Notes under the pieces: generated by a model
The model's database searches: none
What the model saw: the letters and a program-made list of their open reading frames with translations, nothing else
Told to the model about the DNA's origin: nothing
Source: a virus
Reading direction: 5' to 3' (one strand)
Virus record (IMG/VR): IMGVR_UViG_3300035698_019002
Location: 1 to 31,041 of that record
Length of the DNA: 31,041 nt
Translations under genes and position numbers: made by a program
Shown here: positions 13,437 through 20,542 of the stretch, piece after piece
How positions within the stretch are numbered: position 1 is the stretch's first letter
Layout of the letters: each line of letters starts with the position of its first letter

Positions 13437-14552
13437 TTAATCCTTTGTTAATTCATCTACTTTTTTAGCAATAATAGGTACTAGCTTGCCTAATCTACCT
13501 AAAAGAACGGAGAAAAGCTTAGATGTAGACATATTTGCACTGTTTCCACTCGAGGTGAGGCTTGTTAATTGTGTCAAAATCGTCTCTTCCTTATCCCATG
13601 CTTCTACTGGTATGTAAAAACTTTGGTATCCGACTCTTTTTACTATCTCCAATTGTCCCCGAGCCTTTGTAAGATCTATTGAAAGATTTTCTAGCTTTTC
13701 CGTAATTCTAATTAATTCATCTTCATTAGGGATTTGCATATTTAATGCTTCTTCTAATTCTTTATTAAGTTTGTTTATTTCAGATTGAAGAGTTTGGATT
13801 GTTTTTCCAAGATCATCTCTAATTTGTGTTTCTTTTGCAGATAACTTAGATTGACATTCATCTTCAGCTTTACTATTTTCTTCTTCTAAGCTTTTTACTT
13901 TAGACTTTAGCGAAATAACTTCTGCTTCATTAGAGCCTAGTTTTTCAACCTCTGACTTAGTAAGAACTTGTTTTCCATTTTGAACAACATCAGCCCATAA
14001 GTCTACAGCTACTTTAACTGAAGCCTTATTATCTAAATCTATTCCTTTATACATTTCCATATTTGTTTCTCCTGTATTATTATTATCTTCTTCACCCTGT
14101 ATTCCTGTTATGACAGCATATCCTGTAAGATATTTATAAGCATTTGTTGCTCTCTCTGTTCCATACCAGGGGTCGTTCATTTTCTGATTACCCTTAAATA
14201 CTACCCAATGTTTATCTTTTGGTGTTGACAATGTGTTATCCATGTCAACTTCAACAAGACACGGTAGGTTGCTAGAAACTAAGTTGTTGTCATATCCATA
14301 TCCTCTCCATTCAAATTTCATTCTATCCCATATTTTAGGAATAGCTGTCCAAACAAGTAGATTGGTATAAGCAAAGCCACCATTGTTTTTTAATTTGGTG
14401 TTAACTGTTGCAGGTGTTTCATTATATCCATAGTAGTTTAAAACCATAGTAAGACAAGTAATAGTACATCCATGACTGCCGATTGTGGTTGTTTTTGATG
14501 ATCCAAGAGGTGTATTATTCCATCTATTATCTCTTTGACTAAGTGGTTGCAT
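13437..14552 (-). CDS. C39-like cysteine peptidase with coiled-coil tail, probable lysis or cell-wall enzyme
   Basis: 371 residues. The N-terminal half is a papain-fold C39-like domain: SQRDNRWNNTPLG opening, Cys29 in GSHGCTITCL as nucleophile, His115 in KHWVVF, and N126-D127 in NDPWYG completing the site. This layout is seen in lysin A type endolysins of actinobacteriophages and in other peptidoglycan-associated cysteine peptidases. Residues about 200-300 form a long coiled coil (SLKSKVKSLEEENSKAE and repeats of that kind), and the C-terminus is a separate alpha region. No signal peptide is visible, so release would depend on the neighbouring holin candidates. Peptide cross-link cleavage is inferred from the family. 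Confidence 0.75.
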   Translation of the reverse strand: MQPLSQRDNRWNNTPLGSSKTTTIGSHGCTITCLTMVLNYYGYNETPATVNTKLKNNGGFAYTNLLVWTAIPKIWDRMKFEWRGYGYDNNLVSSNLPCLVEVDMDNTLSTPKDKHWVVFKGNQKMNDPWYGTERATNAYKYLTGYAVITGIQGEEDNNNTGETNMEMYKGIDLDNKASVKVAVDLWADVVQNGKQVLTKSEVEKLGSNEAEVISLKSKVKSLEEENSKAEDECQSKLSAKETQIRDDLGKTIQTLQSEINKLNKELEEALNMQIPNEDELIRITEKLENLSIDLTKARGQLEIVKRVGYQSFYIPVEAWDKEETILTQLTSLTSSGNSANMSTSKLFSVLLGRLGKLVPIIAKKVDELTKD

Positions 14553-14903
14553 TTATTTATTTTCCAGTTTATTTTTAATTAAGAAGAAAGACCATGAAGA
14601 GAATGTAAAGAATGAATTAATAACTAAATTTCTCATATTAAAAGCTACACCACCCACTAGGGGTATGAGGTTAAAATCAAAATTCAGGATTAATAGGAGT
14701 GAAAATAGTGCATTAAGAAATGCTCCCAAACCAATTCCAAAAAAAATAAGTCTTAATATTCTATTAATAGAAAGCATTTTTTCTGATTTAACCGGTATTA
14801 TCTTTGCTTCATTTTGTAATTCAAAAAACATAGCAACAGAGGCAGGTAATGCCATTAATGCTACTGTTGTATTTATTAATCTAAAAAAATCTACTAATTG
14901 CAT
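14553..14903 (-). CDS. Multi-pass membrane protein, 116 residues
   Basis: Three hydrophobic segments are visible: about 13-28 (ALMALPASVAMFFEL), 48-73 (ILRLIFFGIGLGAFLNALFSLLLIL) and 93-108 (INSFFTFSSWSFFLI). It lies between a BhlA-like protein and the C39-like gene, so a lysis-related or membrane-modifying role is likely. It belongs to no holin family I can name. Confidence 0.6.
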   Translation of the reverse strand: MQLVDFFRLINTTVALMALPASVAMFFELQNEAKIIPVKSEKMLSINRILRLIFFGIGLGAFLNALFSLLLILNFDFNLIPLVGGVAFNMRNLVINSFFTFSSWSFFLIKNKLENK

Positions 14904-14905
14904 GA

Positions 14906-15178
14906 TTACTTGGTTCCTTCTTTAAGTACTTCAAAAACTCTATTTGTTATACTAACTTCTAGTTTTTCAGCTATTTTAGTATTATTTTGAATTGCTGATT
15001 TTAATTCAGTGTTTACTTGCGTATTCTTTTCAAATGCATCTGCAACTTTATCTGCTAAGTCAGTGTATTGTTTATCTTTTCTAACCCATAAATATGCAAG
15101 TAATCCCGTTATTCCACCGACCCCCACCGTTGATAACATTTGTGTAATTGGATCAGCCAATGTTGATACTTCTGTCAT
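14906..15178 (-). CDS. BhlA/UviB-like holin candidate (one TM plus coiled coil)
   Basis: 90 residues. One transmembrane segment near residues 17-32 (VGVGGITGLLAYLWVR) is followed by a basic KDKQ turn and a long amphipathic helix (LADKVADAFEKNTQVNTELKSAIQNN). This order, TM first and coiled coil after, is that of BhlA/UviB-type holin-like proteins. Its position, immediately after the tail genes and before lysis genes, agrees. Confidence 0.6.
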   Translation of the reverse strand: MTEVSTLADPITQMLSTVGVGGITGLLAYLWVRKDKQYTDLADKVADAFEKNTQVNTELKSAIQNNTKIAEKLEVSITNRVFEVLKEGTK

Positions 15179-15187
15179 ATTTTTTCT

Positions 15188-16600
15188 TTAAAAGCCTGTC
15201 ATTCCTAAGAATTGAGCTCCACATCTATTATATCCACCCTGTTGAAAAGTGTATTTTCCGTATGTTGAAGATGTATCACCAGATAACGAACATGCCTCAA
15301 CACGAATCATTCCTTTACTTCCATCTCCACCATGTCCACCTAGGGAACCAGTTGCACCAGTTCCGCCATCGGCTCTTAAAAGGTCAGTGCCTATTATAGC
15401 ATTTATGCATTTTAGTAGTACTGAGCCACCAGCGCCGCCGCCGCCATTAGCACCAGAGTTTGTTCCATTACTACCATTGTTTCCTTTAGCAGAAAGACCA
15501 CCTGTTAGATTGAACTCCCTACAGAATACAAAAACAAGTCCGCCGCCGTTTCCACCAGCGCCGCCGCCACCTGCTTTATTTTGTGCATCATTTGCCATAT
15601 TTCCACCAGAGCCAGCGCCGCCGCCCATAAAACATATCGATAAATCATCCTCAGTTTCAACATTGGCACCGCCGCCGCCGCCGCCAGCTGCTGCTCCGGC
15701 ACCACTTTTTCCACTTCCACCTCTACCAGAATACCCTGGCTCGCCTGCTAGAGCTGTTCCATTAGTTCCTGCTCCACCATTAACACCAGAATCTCCCCCT
15801 GCAGAACCGTTTGCTTCTCCACTTCCACCGCCGCCGCCGCCATCAACAGCATTAGAATCTCCACCAACATCTCCCGAGCCAGTTGGGTTACTTCCATCAC
15901 CGTCTTTTCCAGATCCAGCACCACCGCCACCATAGTAGTGACCACCACCACCACCACCACCAGCTGTTTCATCTCCGCCAGTACCGCCACCACCACCAAC
16001 AGAGCCACCACCACCACCACCGGTGTAGAATTGAGAAGAGAGACCACCGGTTCCGTAAGACCCTCCATCACCACCACCACCACCGGCGGGGCTATTTCCA
16101 GACCAGCTACTGTTAAAACCACCTTGGCCAGAATATCCAACAAGTCCCTCTCCACCTTTTCCACCCGCTGTTGAAGAAGCACCTATAACTCCACCTCTAA
16201 ATCCATAACCATTTGCGTGAATTAACCCAGATCCATAAACTTGTCCACTAACAGCAATTGCCAAAATTCCACCAGTAGTTCCATCCCATGCTTTTGAGGG
16301 GACAAATGTTCCTGTAAGTTCACCACCAGTATATTGTGGCACTTTTACTGCTTGAGTATTAGATGAATATGTGTTTTCTAGAGGCGCTGTTATAACAAAG
16401 TTCCCTGATCCAACAGTTTTTACTACAACTAGTTCCTTTTCTCCACTTATTCTATTATGCAATAAAACCAGGTCGGTAGTTGTGACGGATAATGATGTAG
16501 TAATTGTCGTACCACTTGAGGTTGCTGTAGCATAACTACAAACAGACCCCCCGCCCACTGGTATTGTTCCGTTTTTTCCGTTTCCTAGACTAAATTGCAT
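15188..16600 (-). CDS. Polyglycine-rich tail protein, probable adhesin or receptor-binding protein
   Basis: 470 residues. The first 130 residues form a beta-rich N-terminal domain (TTITTSLSVTTTDLVLL onwards) that could attach to the tail. From about 130 to 430 the sequence is built of Gly-rich loops (repeated GGGGGGG, GGAGSGG, GGAGGNGG). A short C-terminal domain ends CGAQFLGMTGF. Such domains fold as bundles of polyglycine type II helices in T-even gp38-type adhesins and related fibres, where the loops contact the receptor. Many glycines are encoded by GGC runs, making this the most GC-rich DNA in the window. Opposite-strand proline-rich frames here are shadows. Confidence 0.7.
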   Translation of the reverse strand: MQFSLGNGKNGTIPVGGGSVCSYATATSSGTTITTSLSVTTTDLVLLHNRISGEKELVVVKTVGSGNFVITAPLENTYSSNTQAVKVPQYTGGELTGTFVPSKAWDGTTGGILAIAVSGQVYGSGLIHANGYGFRGGVIGASSTAGGKGGEGLVGYSGQGGFNSSWSGNSPAGGGGGDGGSYGTGGLSSQFYTGGGGGGSVGGGGGTGGDETAGGGGGGGHYYGGGGAGSGKDGDGSNPTGSGDVGGDSNAVDGGGGGGSGEANGSAGGDSGVNGGAGTNGTALAGEPGYSGRGGSGKSGAGAAAGGGGGGANVETEDDLSICFMGGGAGSGGNMANDAQNKAGGGGAGGNGGGLVFVFCREFNLTGGLSAKGNNGSNGTNSGANGGGGAGGSVLLKCINAIIGTDLLRADGGTGATGSLGGHGGDGSKGMIRVEACSLSGDTSSTYGKYTFQQGGYNRCGAQFLGMTGF

Positions 16601-16603
16601 ATT

Positions 16604-17038
16604 TTATACCGAACACTTTAAAACTACTGTAAGATCTGACCCAGCTATAGTGCTTCCCACTTGATCTACATCTAATGTTAAAATATCTCCCTCAGATAAT
16701 GAAGAGTTATCAAAAGATGTTTGACTTGTTGATTGGTTTGATACAGCAAATGTTAGCCTGCTTGCTTGTGTACTATCCCAAATAGAAGTTCCATTTACAT
16801 TTATGTCTACTATTAGTGTAGCCCCAGTTGGTGCTGTTTTTAGGTATCCATAACACTTTATTATGGTCATGTTTTGAGGAACGATCCATGTTAGAGTTTG
16901 ATTTTCTCCTGTACTAAGTCCACCAGATATTCCAAACCCAAAAGAGGGTCTTAAAACTGAATTAATATTTGTAAAGTTTGTGTTAACCTTACTTGATTCA
17001 GCTCTTGTATTTGGTGAAAAACTATTTATTGTAGCCAT
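16604..17038 (-). CDS. Small tail fibre-like structural protein
   Basis: 144 residues. The N-terminus INSFSPNTRAESSKVNTNFTNI resembles the attachment segment found at the start of many phage tail fibre or minor tail proteins (F-x-x-x-T-x-I/A...VNxNF). The rest reads as a beta sandwich: alternating strands with IIKCYGYLKTAPTGATLIVDI in the middle and a final strand DLTVVLKCSV. AGGAG-type ribosome binding is absent, but the gene follows the hub gene closely and its stop nearly touches the next start. A trimeric baseplate or fibre protein is likely. Confidence 0.6.
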   Translation of the reverse strand: MATINSFSPNTRAESSKVNTNFTNINSVLRPSFGFGISGGLSTGENQTLTWIVPQNMTIIKCYGYLKTAPTGATLIVDINVNGTSIWDSTQASRLTFAVSNQSTSQTSFDNSSLSEGDILTLDVDQVGSTIAGSDLTVVLKCSV

Positions 17039-17047
17039 GATATTCTC

Positions 17048-19741
17048 CTATGTTGGTCCTACTGGATTATTTTCTGTTTGTGAGTCTTGTAGATTTTTAT
17101 TAATATCTTCTATTCTTTTAGGAACTTCTGGCAATCTAGATGATGCCTCTAAATCAATATGATTTGGATAATAAGTAATACTTAATATCTGAATAACATC
17201 TGCTGCACTTGATGATAGGGTTTGATCCCAAACATCCATATCCCACTCCATTTGATCCCAATAAGATATACTTTTTACATCTTCCCTCAACCCTTTAATA
17301 GACATCGTGTCACCAACTCTGATTGATTCTATATCATATCCAAAGTTGCTTTTTTGACCATTTGAATCAGCTATTCTTATAATGGTTCTTATTTCTGGAT
17401 CTTTTCTTGTATTAATAATTCTATTTGATATTGTTTCAGCAGTATTTACATCTGTAACTCTTTGATCTATTACCTTTGAAGAGTATAATCCGTAAGTACC
17501 AATTGATCCGGTGTTTTCATAAATTCTATATAGCGATGGGTCACCACCACCAGTAAAATATACTCTATTAACAAGATCTTCTATTCTTCTAAATGTAGCC
17601 ATATTCACGACAGTTTTTTTAATAACAAATTCGTGGTCAGCTAATTCTGATTTATTATGTAAGTGAATGATATTATCTGGGGCTATATACCAGTACCAGC
17701 CAACAGGGCAAAGTTCAATAACTTTATCAAGTGCTTCTTTTACTGTACTGCTGTTAAATGTATATGATACACTAGTTCCTGTCAAATCAATTGAGTCATT
17801 ATCATAGTATATTGTTCCACCATCTGCGCGGTATTTGTCTATGATATCGGTTAAGATATCTGAAGGATCTTGACTTGAATAAACTATGGTAGTGTCTCCA
17901 CTCCCATCTCTTAACATAAATCTTTGAGTTTCAGCTATATAATTTAAGACAGTAACTTCAACATACTCTTTTGAATTTTCTAAAACTGGTCTATAGCCAG
18001 TTATATATCCACTATATATTAGCATTCCCGAAGGTGTTTCTCTATCAGAAACCCATATTTCAACTCTATTATTTAGTTTCACATCAATATCTTCTCCAAA
18101 ATCATCGAAGTTTCTGTCAAGACGGACGCTTAATTCTCCAAATCCACCATTAATAACTCCTCTAAATCCTGGTTCATTTAATATTTCATTAGCCCAAGAT
18201 GCAACAAATTCTTCACCATCATATACTCTGTAAAAAAACTTCTTTTTTCCATATTGTGCTGATATATTTGCTTTAGCACAACCTGATTTTACTCCAGCTA
18301 TTCTTGCTTTTGAACTATAATTATTTGATTCAGATCTAGATATACTTGCTTTAACTTGATTTCCAACATAATTAAATGTTTCAAATATTGCTACTACATC
18401 AGCTGCGTGTGTCCAAGATACTTCATCATCTGTAGAATATTCATATAATCCATCTGGATAAGTTGGAGACGATACATCAATTCCAACTATATATCCTCTG
18501 TCTGGGGACGATGATGTTGTTGTTGAACCAGAGGATCTCCAGGTAAAGTGATAGGTATCACCTGGAACAACAGTGGTTCCTCCCATATCAAAATCTACCC
18601 ATTTAATATCAGTATTATTAGTTCCATCAGGAATTTGATTTGATGGAATACTTATTGTGTATATTACATTTCCAGGATCTCCGCCATCATCCTCATGTAT
18701 TTTAATAAGAAAGTCGTCGGTTGCCCCACTTTCTTTCCACATATAAAGTCTTAATTTTGAAATGTTGTTTTGATCTGGAATAAATTCTTGACCACCTATC
18801 CAGCCTGATGTTGCTATGTCATCAATATTTCCATCAAAATTTGAATCATCATATTGTTGATCTACTGGTTGTACATCACCATTTATTATTGTTTTGACAA
18901 TGCTTGATTTTGCACTTGATTCTAAATTAACAAAAGAACCAGTTAAATATCTAACAATAACAACACCACTTCCACCAGCTCCAGATGTTGCACTACCACC
19001 ACCAACAGCAGCTCCTCCACCAGAGCCAGTATTTGCTGTTCCAGAACCGGCAGTTCCACCACTGCCATTACCATTACCACCGCCACCTGATCCACCAAAA
19101 CTTGTGTCACTTGAACCAGTTCCAGCTCCTCCTCCTGCTCTAGTTACAGCTGATCCTGTGATTGAGCTAGATAATCCAGAGCCACCATCTCCTGGGTTAT
19201 TATCACTAGCATTTCCTCCAGCAGACCCAGCTCCCCCTCCACCACCGCCTGCTCTATCTTGTTCAACACCAGTTGATGTAGTACTACCTCCAGAATTTCC
19301 TTGTCCACCAGTAGCACTACCACCAGTTTGGAAAGCTCCACCAGTTGAACCACCACCACCTGATCCACCACTTCTACCATTACTTCCTGCTTGAGCACCA
19401 CCACCACCACCATCTGCAGTTATTGTTCCAAAAATTGAGTCTCCACCATCTGATCCAGCAACATTTCCTGTTGTTTTTGCTGCACCGCCCGCTCCTACAG
19501 TTACCGTGATGGGAGTATTTAAAAAAACTTCATATCCAGTGTCTGTAAGATAACCACCAGCTCCTCCACCGCCTAAACCGAATGCAGTTCCAGCGTCTCT
19601 TGCGCCAGACCCACCACCAGCAATAACAAGGTATTCAACCTCACCACTACCAGATATTGGTGTGAATGTTCCGCTTGATGTAAAGGTGTGTATGGTATAA
19701 CTACCATTTGTAGTTATTGTTCCACCTGTTGCGTCAGCCAT
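17048..19741 (-). CDS. Tail hub (gp37-like) protein with N-terminal polyglycine domain
   Basis: 897 residues from ATG 19741, chosen because it forms a TAATG overlap with the Dit gene and has AAGG upstream; an ATG at 19789 lies inside the Dit gene. Residues about 1-280 form a glycine-rich domain opening YTIHTFTSSGTFTP and VEYLVIAGGG and closing SGVVIVRYL, the standard Gly-rich fibre module. Residues about 300-450 look like a lectin/CBM-like beta domain (FIPDQNNISKLRLYMW...). The C-terminal half resembles siphovirus ReqiPepy6 gp37-like tail hubs, with FFYRVYDGEEFVASW, a GYITGYRPVLEN strand and WYWYIAPDN. It would close the tail tip after Dit. Adhesive modules are usually at the other end of hub or Tal proteins, so this fusion is odd. 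Confidence 0.7.
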   Translation of the reverse strand: MADATGGTITTNGSYTIHTFTSSGTFTPISGSGEVEYLVIAGGGSGARDAGTAFGLGGGGAGGYLTDTGYEVFLNTPITVTVGAGGAAKTTGNVAGSDGGDSIFGTITADGGGGGAQAGSNGRSGGSGGGGSTGGAFQTGGSATGGQGNSGGSTTSTGVEQDRAGGGGGGAGSAGGNASDNNPGDGGSGLSSSITGSAVTRAGGGAGTGSSDTSFGGSGGGGNGNGSGGTAGSGTANTGSGGGAAVGGGSATSGAGGSGVVIVRYLTGSFVNLESSAKSSIVKTIINGDVQPVDQQYDDSNFDGNIDDIATSGWIGGQEFIPDQNNISKLRLYMWKESGATDDFLIKIHEDDGGDPGNVIYTISIPSNQIPDGTNNTDIKWVDFDMGGTTVVPGDTYHFTWRSSGSTTTSSSPDRGYIVGIDVSSPTYPDGLYEYSTDDEVSWTHAADVVAIFETFNYVGNQVKASISRSESNNYSSKARIAGVKSGCAKANISAQYGKKKFFYRVYDGEEFVASWANEILNEPGFRGVINGGFGELSVRLDRNFDDFGEDIDVKLNNRVEIWVSDRETPSGMLIYSGYITGYRPVLENSKEYVEVTVLNYIAETQRFMLRDGSGDTTIVYSSQDPSDILTDIIDKYRADGGTIYYDNDSIDLTGTSVSYTFNSSTVKEALDKVIELCPVGWYWYIAPDNIIHLHNKSELADHEFVIKKTVVNMATFRRIEDLVNRVYFTGGGDPSLYRIYENTGSIGTYGLYSSKVIDQRVTDVNTAETISNRIINTRKDPEIRTIIRIADSNGQKSNFGYDIESIRVGDTMSIKGLREDVKSISYWDQMEWDMDVWDQTLSSSAADVIQILSITYYPNHIDLEASSRLPEVPKRIEDINKNLQDSQTENNPVGPT

Positions 19742-20535
19742 TATAGATACCTTGGTTGATAAGATAGTGTTACTAGTCCGCCAGTCCAATCACCTACTCC
19801 TGAAAAAGTAACTGTGAAATTCCTCTCCCCTGGCTCCCATTCTGCAAAAGATCCGGAGCTTTTTTGAGTTGATGAATTCCTTAAAATTAATTGGGTATTA
19901 TAGTCTATTTGTAAGCTGTCTCCATAACTTATATTTTCTTCACTGACTCCACCAGACCAAACAACTGTTTCACCAGTTGAAACATATGCGAAATCAATTC
20001 TCTGAGTTTGTGTGTATCCTGCCCCAGCATCGACTTGAAGCGTTAATGATGGAGATGCAAAGTATGATCCTGATATTGTTATTTCTTCTGTGTGACTGAT
20101 TTCCCCAGATGCTATTGTAAACTCAACACTATGTTGATTGTCGTAGAAAAAGGGATCAGTCATTAATAACTCCATACTAAATGGAACATAGTCTGTGTTA
20201 TAGGGGTTTTCACTAAAGTCTAATCTTTGTAGTGTTGCAGTCCCAACTCTATCACTACTGAGTGCAAAAGTTGCCTCTGGAACAGATGAAACATTTCTAT
20301 GTAATGCATCTATTTTATCTCGTAGATCCATTGGTGAATTAGCTAGGATATATCCATCAATACGGATAGTCTTATTTCTATATTCATCATTAAGTATTCT
20401 TGACCCTGGTCTTCTTGCGATAGGTTCAAACTCCAAAGATCTCTCTGGAGCATGGTATTTTTTTACATTACTAGTAATAATACCAGTTGTCACTAAGTCT
20501 TGTAGTGAGTATGAGTTAAATTCTGGAAATGCCAT
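19741..20535 (-). CDS. Distal tail protein (Dit)
   Basis: 264 residues, with the size and layout of siphovirus Dit proteins. The N-terminal half (residues 30-130) is a split-barrel tail-tube-like domain with LNDEYRNKTIRIDGYILAN, then a DLRDKIDALHRNV helix and the FSMELLMTDPFFYD strand, all typical. The C-terminal half is a galectin-like beta sandwich (SGSYFASPSLTLQVDAG through SGDWTGGLVTLSY). It forms the ring at the tail end beneath the tape measure protein. It sits exactly where expected, between the tape measure and hub genes, and overlaps the hub start by one base. Confidence 0.85.
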   Translation of the reverse strand: MAFPEFNSYSLQDLVTTGIITSNVKKYHAPERSLEFEPIARRPGSRILNDEYRNKTIRIDGYILANSPMDLRDKIDALHRNVSSVPEATFALSSDRVGTATLQRLDFSENPYNTDYVPFSMELLMTDPFFYDNQHSVEFTIASGEISHTEEITISGSYFASPSLTLQVDAGAGYTQTQRIDFAYVSTGETVVWSGGVSEENISYGDSLQIDYNTQLILRNSSTQKSSGSFAEWEPGERNFTVTFSGVGDWTGGLVTLSYQPRYL

Positions 20536-20542
20536 GTTGTCC

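Noticed and set aside
15249-15935. Long proline-rich plus-strand reading frame opposite the polyglycine gene
   Set aside because: Glycine codons GGN read as CCN (Pro) on the other strand, so a stop-free proline frame is an automatic shadow. It has no ribosome binding site and runs against the late transcription direction.
15748-16182. Val/Ala-rich minus-strand frame inside the polyglycine gene
   Set aside because: It is the shifted frame of GGT/GGA runs (GTG, GTT and so on), without an independent start signal.
18894-19394. Second proline-rich plus-strand frame opposite the hub's Gly-rich domain
   Set aside because: Same shadow effect as at 15249. The hub frame on the minus strand has domain structure, a TAATG start and correct gene order.
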